In this document: positions 6,202 to 12,130 of the stretch, piece after piece
How positions within the stretch are numbered: position 1 is the first letter of the stretch
How the letters are laid out: every line of letters begins with the position of its first letter
Source: Alphaproteobacteria bacterium
GTDB lineage: Bacteria; Pseudomonadota; Alphaproteobacteria; UBA828
Assembly (NCBI GenBank): GCA_022826345.1
Contig: JAJDVB010000082.1
Coordinates: forward strand, 1-12,130
DNA: 12,130 nt
Direction of reading: 5' to 3'
The notes under the pieces: model-generated
Databases searched by the model: none
The model's input: only the letters and a program-made list of their open reading frames with translations
What the model was told of the DNA's origin: nothing
Translations under genes and position numbers: made by a program

Positions 6202-6244
6202 GCGGCGCGCGCGTTGGGGTCGCGAAAGCGCGAGAGTCTCCCGC

Positions 6245-7189
6245 ATGACGACGGCCATCATCTTCCCCGGACAGGGCTCGCAGCAGGTCGGCATGGGCCA
6301 GGACCTGCACGATGCCTTTTCGGCCGCCCGCGCCGTGTTTCAGGAGGTGGACGAGGCGCTTGGCGAGCCTCTCTCGCGGCTCATCTTCGAGGGCGAGGAG
6401 AGCGAACTCACGCTGACGCGGAACGCGCAGCCCGCGCTCATGGCCGTCTCGGTCGCGATCATTCGCGCGCTCGAGGACGAGGGCGCTTGGCGGCTGTCGG
6501 ATCGTGCGGCCTTCGTCGCCGGCCATTCGCTAGGCGAGTACACGGCGCTCGCCGCCGCGGGCTGCTTGGCGTTGGGCGATGCGGCGCGCCTGCTGCGCCT
6601 GCGGGGCGAAGCCATGCAACAGGCGGTGCCGGTGGGCGCCGGCGCCATGGCCGCGCTGCTCGGCGCCGGTCTCGCGCAGGCCGAGGCGATCGCCCAGGCG
6701 GCGGCCGAGGGCGAGGTCTGCGTCATCGGCAACGACAACGCTCCCGGCCAGGTCGTGGTGAGCGGTGCCGCCTCGGCGGTGGAGCGCGCGGTGGCGCTCG
6801 CGCCGGAGCACGGTATCAAGCGCGCCGTGATGCTGCCGGTGAGCGCGCCGTTCCACTCGCCAATGCTCAGCCCCGCGGCGGAGACCATGGCGGCGGCCTT
6901 CGAGACCGTATCCTTCAACCCGCTGGCCGTGCCGGTGGTCTCCAACGTGACCGCGCGCCCGGTCCACGAGGCTGCCGACGTGCCGGCGCTGCTGGTGCGC
7001 CAGGTGACGGCGATGGTGCGCTGGCGCGAGAGCGTGCTTCATATGGCGAGCGAGGGCGTGGATACGCTGATCGAGGTCGGCGCCGGCAAGGTACTCACCG
7101 GGCTTGCGCGCCGCATCGACCGGAGCTTGAGCGCGAGCGCGGTCGGCACTGTCGCGGATGTCGAGGCCCTCTTGGAAAGTTCAGCATAG
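6245..7189 (+). CDS. fabD: Malonyl-CoA:ACP transacylase FabD
   Basis: Moves the malonyl group from CoA to acyl carrier protein, supplying the extender unit for type II fatty-acid synthesis in the cytoplasm. It is 314 aa, the usual length. Motifs are FPGQGSQQVGMG (7-18), the nucleophile elbow GHSLGE (93-98, Ser95), the conserved Arg in LRLRGEAM (117-124, which binds the malonyl carboxylate), PVSAPFHSPML (198-208, catalytic His204) and the C-terminal EVGAGKVLTGL. The ATG at 6245 follows a GAGAG purine stretch and gives the standard N-terminus. fabG follows after 35 bp on the same strand. It is divergent from rpsF across a 207-bp gap holding both candidate promoters. Confidence 0.97.
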   Translation: MTTAIIFPGQGSQQVGMGQDLHDAFSAARAVFQEVDEALGEPLSRLIFEGEESELTLTRNAQPALMAVSVAIIRALEDEGAWRLSDRAAFVAGHSLGEYTALAAAGCLALGDAARLLRLRGEAMQQAVPVGAGAMAALLGAGLAQAEAIAQAAAEGEVCVIGNDNAPGQVVVSGAASAVERAVALAPEHGIKRAVMLPVSAPFHSPMLSPAAETMAAAFETVSFNPLAVPVVSNVTARPVHEAADVPALLVRQVTAMVRWRESVLHMASEGVDTLIEVGAGKVLTGLARRIDRSLSASAVGTVADVEALLESSA

Positions 7190-7224
7190 GCGCTGCGGGT
7201 AGCGGCAGCGGGGAGCAGCACGGG

Positions 7225-7962
7225 ATGTTCGACTTGTCGGGAAAGGTGGCGCTGGTGACGGGGGCGTCGGGCGGCATCGGCAGCGCCATCGCCGGGGCCC
7301 TGCACGCCCAGGGCGCGGCGGTGGCACTTTCTGGCCGGCGCGCGGAAGCGCTGGAGGCGCTTGCCGCGAAGCTAGGGCAGGGCGCGCAAGCGGTCCCCTG
7401 CGATCTCGCCGATCGCGACGCTCTCGCGACGCTGCCCGAGCGGGCGGCGGAGGCACTGGGCGCACCGGCCATCCTGGTCCATTGCGGCGGCATCACCCGC
7501 GACGGGCTCGCACTCCGCATGAAGGACGAGGACTGGCAGGAGGTTCTGGAGATCAATCTCAGCGCCGGTTTCGTGCTCGCCCGCGCCTGCCTGCGCGGCA
7601 TGATCCGCCAGCGCTGGGGGCGGCTGATCTTCATCACCTCGGTGGTGGGGACGACCGGCAACGCCGGACAGGCGAACTACGCAGCCTCCAAGGCCGGCCT
7701 CGTGGGCATGGTGAAGGCGCTTGCCGCGGAGACGGCTGCGCGCGGCGTCACCGCCAACTGCGTCGCGCCCGGCTTTATCGAGACGGCGATGACCGACGCG
7801 CTGGCGGACGCTCAGAAAGAGGCCTTGCTCGGCACAATCCCGGCCGGGTGCTTTGGCGAGGGGAGCGACGTCGCCGCCGCCTGCGTCTACCTCGCAAGCG
7901 AGGAGGCCCGCTACGTCACCGGGCAGACGCTCCACGTCAACGGCGGCATGGCGATGATCTAA
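7225..7962 (+). CDS. fabG: 3-oxoacyl-ACP reductase FabG
   Basis: The NADPH-dependent reductase of the fatty-acid elongation cycle, a short-chain dehydrogenase of normal length (245 aa). The cofactor loop TGASGGIG (12-19), Asn111 in INLSAG, Ser139 in ITSVVG and YAASK (152-156, catalytic Tyr152 and Lys156) are all present, as is the C-terminal VNGGM. Two usually conserved places differ. The NNAG motif after beta-4 reads HCGG (86-89, in ILVHCGGITRDG), and the usual IPLGRFG reads IPAGCFG. The catalytic tetrad is intact, so activity is expected. Position after fabD supports FabG rather than another reductase. The start at 7225 has GGGGAG about 9 nt upstream. Its stop codon region overlaps the end of the convergent transporter gene by 4 bp. 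Confidence 0.94.
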   Translation: MFDLSGKVALVTGASGGIGSAIAGALHAQGAAVALSGRRAEALEALAAKLGQGAQAVPCDLADRDALATLPERAAEALGAPAILVHCGGITRDGLALRMKDEDWQEVLEINLSAGFVLARACLRGMIRQRWGRLIFITSVVGTTGNAGQANYAASKAGLVGMVKALAAETAARGVTANCVAPGFIETAMTDALADAQKEALLGTIPAGCFGEGSDVAAACVYLASEEARYVTGQTLHVNGGMAMI

Positions 7963-8903
7963 ATCCGCTTGCGGCCGGGCTTGCCGGCGCGTATCGCAAG
8001 CACGCCGGCAACGACGATCAGCACCGCGCCGCCGGCCATGAGCCAGTCCACGCCCTCGCCCCAGAACAGCCAGCCGAACACGGCTGCGAAAACCACCGAC
8101 GTGTAGATGAAGGTGCCGGCCCGGTCGGTCGGCGCGATCAGGCAGCCCTTCGCAAAGAGAACGTGGGCGGCGGTCGAGAACACGCCGAGCATGATCAGAC
8201 CGGGCCAGGCCTCCGCCGGCGGCACGGTCGGGTTCATCAGCACCGGCGTGAGCGTGACCAGGATGCCGATGAGCGCGAAATAGACGGCGATGCGGAACGG
8301 GTCCTCGTTGGCCGGCATGCGCCAGATCGCGACGGCGGAGAGCCCGCCGAGCACGCCGGATGCAAGCCCGATCAGAGCCCCGAGCTGGAAGAACTCCGTT
8401 CCCGGCTTGAGGATCAACGCGACGCCCGCGAAGCCGATCAGCACCGCCGCCAGCACCCGGCCGTCGAACGCGAATCGGAACAGCAGAAATCCCAAGACCG
8501 GCACGAAGATGGGCGAGCTGAAGTTGAGCAGCACCGCCTCGGCAAGCGGCAGCACGCTGACCGCGTGGTAGTAGCAGAGCAGCGCCGCCACCAAGGCGAC
8601 CCCCCGCATGGCCATGAGCCCGCGATGCGCCGGGCGCATCGACCGGGGCCAGTGCCGGATGACCCAGGGCAGGAGGATCGCGAGGCTCAGCACGTTGCGC
8701 CAGAACAGCACCTCGAAGCTGGACAGGCTCTCCTCCGCCATCTTGATGCCCATGCCGGCAAGGGCGAACATCAACCCTGCGGCAGCCACGAGCGCCGAGC
8801 CCAGCAGCACCCGCCCGCGTCCGGGAACGGCGCTCGATTCGGTCTGTTGATCGCTCATTGCCGGGTACGTGACGGTGGGTTCGGTGCTTCTCTCATGGCT
8901 CAT
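7959..8903 (-). CDS. EamA/DMT-superfamily transporter
   Basis: An inner-membrane protein of the drug/metabolite transporter superfamily, 314 aa with about ten predicted membrane helices in two EamA repeats (about 33-167 and 175-306). Typical features are FEVLFWRNVLSLAILLPWV (63-81) and LPLAEAVLLNFSSPIFVPVL (118-137) in the first repeat, the matching DRAGTFIYTSVVFAAVFGW (260-278) in the second, and a basic C-terminal tail. The family exports metabolites or amino acids, but the substrate cannot be read from the sequence. Two starts are possible, 8903 and 8858 (residue 16, MSDQQTES); neither has a strong ribosome binding site. The gene lies opposite to its neighbours, between fabG and acpP, and overlaps the fabG 3' end by 4 bp, so it interrupts the fatty-acid cluster. 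Confidence 0.88.
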   Translation of the reverse strand: MSHERSTEPTVTYPAMSDQQTESSAVPGRGRVLLGSALVAAAGLMFALAGMGIKMAEESLSSFEVLFWRNVLSLAILLPWVIRHWPRSMRPAHRGLMAMRGVALVAALLCYYHAVSVLPLAEAVLLNFSSPIFVPVLGFLLFRFAFDGRVLAAVLIGFAGVALILKPGTEFFQLGALIGLASGVLGGLSAVAIWRMPANEDPFRIAVYFALIGILVTLTPVLMNPTVPPAEAWPGLIMLGVFSTAAHVLFAKGCLIAPTDRAGTFIYTSVVFAAVFGWLFWGEGVDWLMAGGAVLIVVAGVLAIRAGKPGRKRI

Positions 8904-9105
8904 AGGCCGGCTTCAGGCTTGAATTTGCGCTCGTACCGGCACCATCTTCCGAGCGTATGGAGTATCGCCAAGAAATGTGTTACCTAGCGCCGCGTCCGCC
9001 CGTCCGCGCGGCACGGTCCGCTTGCGATTCGGAAGCCGCACGGGGCCGCTGTCCGCCGGTTGAGACCGGCGTAGCCGTTCACGCAGTCCGACGAGGGAAG
9101 GTTAC
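8904..9105. promoter_or_regulatory. Divergent intergenic region between the transporter and acpP
   Basis: This 202-bp gap must supply a promoter for acpP, because the transporter separates acpP from the fabD-fabG transcript. I see no convincing -35/-10 pair. A 6-bp inverted repeat, CGCTCG (8928-8933) and CGAGCG (8950-8955), is the only notable structure. The GAGGGAAGG ribosome binding site of acpP lies at its right end. Confidence 0.4.
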
Positions 9106-9345
9106 ATGAGCGATAACGATATCGCCGCGCGCGTCAAGAAGATCGTCGTCGATCACCTTGGCATCGAAGAGGAAAAGGTGACCGAGAATGCGAGCTTCAT
9201 CGACGATCTCGGTGCGGACAGTCTCGATACGGTCGAGCTCGTGATGGCCTTCGAGGAGGAGTTCGGCTGCGAAATACCCGATGACGCCGCCGAGAAGATC
9301 CTCACGGTGAAGGACGCCATCGACCACATCGAGCAGATCACCTGA
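9106..9345 (+). CDS. acpP: Acyl carrier protein
   Basis: The small acidic carrier that shuttles growing acyl chains between fatty-acid synthesis enzymes on a 4'-phosphopantetheine arm. It is 79 aa, the normal length. The attachment site [13 protein letters not shown] (34-46) holds the modified Ser39, and [20 protein letters not shown] (49-68) is the classical ACP helix II-III region. A strong GAGGGAAGG ribosome binding site precedes the ATG at 9106, fitting very high expression. fabF follows after 69 bp on the same strand and is probably co-transcribed. Confidence 0.98.
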   Translation: MSDNDIAARVKKIVVDHLGIEEEKVTENASFIDDLGADSLDTVELVMAFEEEFGCEIPDDAAEKILTVKDAIDHIEQIT

Positions 9346-9414
9346 CGGGACGGCCAGAGGGGCCGATGGCGCGGACACGGCCTGCGCGAGACCCCGATAG
9401 CCGGAGAGCAGTGA

Positions 9415-10692
9415 ATGCGCACCGCTGACCAGGCGCGCAGAGTGGTGGTCACCGGTGTCGGCATGGTGTCGCCGCTGGCGAACGGCGTTCGCCTGAGCTG
9501 GGAGCGGCTGGTCGAGGGCCGCTCGGGCATCGCGCAAATCGAGGGCTTCGATCCCAGCGATCTGCCGGTCAAGATCGCGGGCGAAATTCCCTCCGGCGAC
9601 GATGAGGGCGCCTTCCGCGCGGCCGACATCGTATCCACCAAGGACCTGCGCAAGATGGACGACTTCATCGTCTATGCGCTCTGTGCTGCGGTGGAGGCGG
9701 TGGAGGATTCGGGCTGGATGCCCGACGACGAAGAGAGCCTGGAGCGGACCGGCGTGATGATCGGCTCCGGCATCGGCGGGCTCAAGACCATCGAGGCGGC
9801 GACGGTCCTGGTTGACGAGAAGGGACCGAGGCGGCTCAGCCCGTTCTTCATTCCGTCGAGCCTGATCAACCTGGCCTCGGGCCACGTCTCGATCCGCTAC
9901 GGCTTTCGCGGGCCCAATCATTCGGTCGTGACCGCGTGCTCTACCGGGGCGCACGCGATCGGCGACGCGTCGCACCTCATCCTGCGTGGCGATGCAGACG
10001 TCATGGTCGCAGGCGGCGCTGAGGCCGGCGTCTGCCACATCGGTGTCGCGGGCTTCGCGGCGGCCCGTGCACTCTCCACCAACTTCAACGACGAGCCAGA
10101 ACGCGCATCCCGCCCCTGGGACGAGGCGCGCGACGGATTCGTGATGGGCGAGGGCGCAGGCGTGGTCGTATTGGAGGAGTACGAGCACGCGAAGAAACGG
10201 GGCGCGACGATCTACGCCGAGGTCATCGGCTACGGCATGAGCGGCGATGCCCACCACGTGACTGCACCGGCGCCCGACGGCTCCGGCGGCTATCGCTCCA
10301 TGGCGCACGCGCTCAGGACCGCAGAGCTCAACACCGACGAGATCGACTACATCAACGCCCACGGCACCTCGACGCCACTCGGCGACGAAATCGAGCTTGG
10401 CGCGGTCAAGCAGCTCTTCGGCGAGGACGCCGGGCGGCTCTCGATGTCGTCGACCAAATCGTCGATCGGGCATCTGCTCGGCGCGGCGGGCAGCGTGGAG
10501 CTGATCTTCTCCATCCTCGCCATCAACGACGGCGTGGTCCCGCCGACGCTCAATCTCGACAATCCCTCGCCGGGCTGCGATCTCGATCTGGTCCCGTATG
10601 AGGCCAAGGAGCGCAAGGTCGAGCGGGCGCTGTCGAATTCCTTCGGGTTCGGCGGCACCAACGCCACGGTCATCGTAGGCCGGCCCTCCTAG
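9415..10692 (+). CDS. fabF: 3-oxoacyl-ACP synthase II FabF
   Basis: A condensing enzyme that extends acyl-ACP by two carbons using malonyl-ACP; FabF also governs temperature control of unsaturated acyl chains in E. coli. It is 425 aa, slightly longer than the E. coli protein. The Cys-His-His triad is complete: Cys175 in TACSTGAH, His316 in NAHGTSTPLGD and His353 in SSIGHLLGAAG, with Lys348 nearby. The N-terminal RRVVVTGVGMVSPLANG and C-terminal NSFGFGGTNATV are typical. The ATG at 9415 has GGAG 8 nt upstream. A FabB assignment is less likely given the acpP-fabF-mltG gene order. mltG begins 11 bp after the stop. Confidence 0.97.
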   Translation: MRTADQARRVVVTGVGMVSPLANGVRLSWERLVEGRSGIAQIEGFDPSDLPVKIAGEIPSGDDEGAFRAADIVSTKDLRKMDDFIVYALCAAVEAVEDSGWMPDDEESLERTGVMIGSGIGGLKTIEAATVLVDEKGPRRLSPFFIPSSLINLASGHVSIRYGFRGPNHSVVTACSTGAHAIGDASHLILRGDADVMVAGGAEAGVCHIGVAGFAAARALSTNFNDEPERASRPWDEARDGFVMGEGAGVVVLEEYEHAKKRGATIYAEVIGYGMSGDAHHVTAPAPDGSGGYRSMAHALRTAELNTDEIDYINAHGTSTPLGDEIELGAVKQLFGEDAGRLSMSSTKSSIGHLLGAAGSVELIFSILAINDGVVPPTLNLDNPSPGCDLDLVPYEAKERKVERALSNSFGFGGTNATVIVGRPS

Positions 10693-10703
10693 CGCGGCGG
10701 GCG

Positions 10704-11699
10704 ATGAGGCGCGCCCTCCTATGGCCGCTCACAGGCGTGGCGGTCGTGGTGGGCCTCGCCGTCGTCCTGGCGATCGCAGGTTGGCTCTACGTCCACAGCC
10801 GGTTCGACACGCCGGGGCCCGCACGCGATGAGCGCACCGTGGTCCTGCCCCAAGGGCTGAGTGCCTTCGACATCGCCGATACGCTTGAGGAAGCAGGCGT
10901 CATCGACGATCCGTTGCTCTTCGTTGCCGGGCTCTGGATCGAGGACAAGCAGCACGCGCTCAAGGCCGGCGAGTACGTGTTCGAGGCCCTGGTCACGCCG
11001 CGCGGCGTGATGGAGAAGCTGGTCTCGGGCAAGACCGTCGTGCATCGGCTCACCGTTACCGAGGGCATGACCAGCGCCGAGGTCGTGGCCGCGGTCCGCG
11101 CGGCGCCGGGGCTCGAAGGCGAGATCTTGAAGGTGCCGGAAGAAGGCTCGCTCCTGCCCGAGACCTATCATTACGCGCTGGGCGACAGCCGCGCCATTCT
11201 CATCGAGCGCATGCAGCGGGCCATGGCGCGCCTGGTCGACGAGCTATGGGCGGCCCGCGATCCCGCGCTCGCCCTCGACGACGCGCAGCAGGCGGTTGTA
11301 CTGGCTTCCGTCGTGGAGAAGGAGACCGGCGTCGCCGGCGAGCGGCCGGTGATCGCCGGCGTCTTCCTCAACCGGCTGCGCGAGAACATGCGGCTGCAAT
11401 CGGACCCGACCGTTATCTACGCGCTGACAGAGGGCAAGGGTCCACTCGGCCGGGCGCTGACCCGGTCCGATCTCCGCATCGAGAACCCCTACAACACTTA
11501 CCGCGTGCGCGGCCTGCCGCCCGGCCCTATCGCTAATCCCGGGCGCGCGGCGCTCGCCGCAGTCATGAATCCGGCCGAGACCGATGCGCTCTATTTCGTT
11601 GCCGACGGCTCCGGCGGGCATGCGTTCGCGAAGACCCTGGACGAGCACAACCGCAACGTCGCACGCTGGCGCGCGAAGCGGGCCAAGGCAAAGAAGTAG
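10704..11699 (+). CDS. mltG: Endolytic murein transglycosylase MltG
   Basis: A membrane-anchored lytic transglycosylase that cuts nascent peptidoglycan strands in the periplasm and is thought to set glycan length. It is 331 aa with a single N-terminal membrane helix (about 8-30) and no further membrane spans. The YceG/MltG domain shows LSAFDIADTLEEAGVI (52-67), PETYHYALG (152-160), the catalytic region ASVVEKETG (201-209, conserved Glu), QSDPTVIYAL and NTYRVRGLPPGPIANPG. The start at 10704 lies 11 bp after fabF, with only a weak GGCGGG ribosome binding site, suggesting translation from the fabF transcript. The acpP-fabF-mltG-yicC order is common in alphaproteobacteria. The C-terminal tail is basic (RAKRAKAKK). 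Confidence 0.94.
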   Translation: MRRALLWPLTGVAVVVGLAVVLAIAGWLYVHSRFDTPGPARDERTVVLPQGLSAFDIADTLEEAGVIDDPLLFVAGLWIEDKQHALKAGEYVFEALVTPRGVMEKLVSGKTVVHRLTVTEGMTSAEVVAAVRAAPGLEGEILKVPEEGSLLPETYHYALGDSRAILIERMQRAMARLVDELWAARDPALALDDAQQAVVLASVVEKETGVAGERPVIAGVFLNRLRENMRLQSDPTVIYALTEGKGPLGRALTRSDLRIENPYNTYRVRGLPPGPIANPGRAALAAVMNPAETDALYFVADGSGGHAFAKTLDEHNRNVARWRAKRAKAKK

Positions 11700-11717
11700 C
11701 GGCTGCGAGGCGCGTCG

Positions 11718-12130
11718 ATGGGGGACATGACCGCGATCTCCAGCATGACCGGTTTCGCGCGTGCCAGCGGCGGCGACGGCGCGACCGGTTGGAGCTGGGA
11801 GGTCAAAAGCGTGAACGGGCGGGCGCTGGATATCCGTTGCCGCCTGCCGCCGGGGCTGGAGCGGCTCGACCCGGCGGTGCGCAGCGCGGTCTCGGCCCGA
11901 CTTCGGCGCGGCAACGTCACGGTGGGGCTCAGGCTCTCGCAGGCGCCAGACGCTGCGGCCATGCGGGTCAACCGGGCGTGGCTCGACGAACTGATACCGG
12001 GCGCAATTCATATGAACCGATACGGTGAGGCATTGGGATCATCACGATGGCGCGACGGCCCAGTTGCGCCGGGTCGTGTTCGTGATCACGTCGGGCTGGT
12101 CGGTCAGCCATTGCCACCCCGTCAAGCAGG
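11718..12130 (+). CDS. yicC: YicC-family endoribonuclease, N-terminal part; disrupted or chimeric near 11,996
   Basis: YicC-family proteins have been described as endoribonucleases affecting small-RNA stability. Residues 1-93 match the family well: ISSMTGFARASG (7-18), WSWEVKSVNGRALDIR (25-40), RLPPGLERLDPAVR (42-55), RLRRGNVTVGLRL (61-73) and VNRAWLDELI (84-93). The usual protein is about 290 aa. After Ile93 (codon 11994-11996) the frame stays open to the window edge but no longer looks like YicC: it is rich in Arg/Gly/Pro and lacks the expected helical repeats. The ATG at 11718 has GAGG 7 nt upstream; an ATG at 11727 is an alternative. The gene begins 18 bp after mltG, its usual neighbour. 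Either an inserted element or an assembly join at about 11,997 explains the change. Confidence 0.7.
   Translation, partial: MGDMTAISSMTGFARASGGDGATGWSWEVKSVNGRALDIRCRLPPGLERLDPAVRSAVSARLRRGNVTVGLRLSQAPDAAAMRVNRAWLDELIPGAIHMNRYGEALGSSRWRDGPVAPGRVRDHVGLVGQPLPPRQA
11997..12130. other. Unexplained segment after the yicC break
   Basis: This stretch matches no part of YicC in any plus-strand frame. Its first 50 bases are less GC-rich than the flanking gene. It contains the perfect palindrome TTCATATGAA (12007-12016) and an inverted pair, GGCGCAA (12000-12006) with TTGCGCC (12064-12070). On the minus strand a frame entering from the right edge stays open for 28 codons (for example TGWQWLTDQPDVITN) and ends in two consecutive TGA stops (12039-12044), as the 3' end of a gene might. 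I cannot name that protein. Confidence 0.35.

Noticed and set aside
6214..7962. Apparent FabD-FabG fusion of 582 codons
   Set aside because: The frame upstream of fabG is an out-of-frame reading of fabD (Arg/Gly-rich); the real fabD has its own frame and stop at 7189, and fabG has its own start and ribosome binding site.
7482..8987. 501-codon plus-strand ORF across fabG and the transporter
   Set aside because: It is an alternative frame of fabG running into the antisense of a gene with clear membrane helices; highly charged and without family features.
9079..10473. 464-codon minus-strand ORF antisense to acpP and fabF
   Set aside because: A shadow of the strongly coding fabF frame; composition is His/Arg/Asp-rich with no recognisable domain.

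Overview
The window is a GC-rich chromosomal segment from a bacterium that looks like an alphaproteobacterium of the Rhodospirillales/Rhizobiales kind. I infer this from the protein sequences and from two housekeeping clusters: rpsF-rpsR-rplI near dnaB, and fabD-fabG-acpP-fabF-mltG-yicC. There is no rRNA, tRNA, CRISPR array, recognisable transposase or defence system. All but one of the protein genes belong to well-known families, and I do not see an undescribed multi-gene system.

Layout, left to right. (1) At 1-360 is the N-terminal third of a branched-chain aminotransferase (ilvE) on the minus strand, cut by the window edge. (2) At 361-871 is a long non-coding gap. It holds a strongly palindromic repeat element (402-671) and then an AT-rich, promoter-like stretch (about 752-806) with a 22-bp-phased direct repeat and a possible 20-codon leader ORF. 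(3) At 872-1372 is a NusG/RfaH-type transcription elongation factor paralogue on the plus strand, standing alone and convergent with dnaB. (4) From 6037 down to 1400, all on the minus strand, lie rpsF, rpsR, rplI, cfa and dnaB. The three ribosomal proteins carry long low-complexity extensions, and cfa (cyclopropane fatty acid synthase) sits between rplI and dnaB. The 210-bp cfa-dnaB gap holds hairpins and DnaA-box-like repeats. (5) At 6038-6244 is a divergent promoter region. (6) From 6245 to the end, on the plus strand, lies the fatty-acid synthesis cluster fabD, fabG, acpP, fabF, followed by mltG and the start of yicC. It is interrupted between fabG and acpP by a minus-strand EamA-family transporter gene.

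How the genes fit together: FabD loads malonyl groups onto the acyl carrier protein AcpP, FabF condenses, and FabG reduces the product. Cfa modifies the unsaturated acyl chains of finished phospholipids. MltG trims nascent peptidoglycan. The region is therefore devoted to translation, replication and envelope building.

The parts most worth a second look are the palindromic element and AT-rich leader in front of the NusG paralogue, the repeats upstream of dnaB, the altered NNAG motif of FabG, and the last ~130 bases, where yicC stops resembling its family, suggesting an insertion or a chimeric join.
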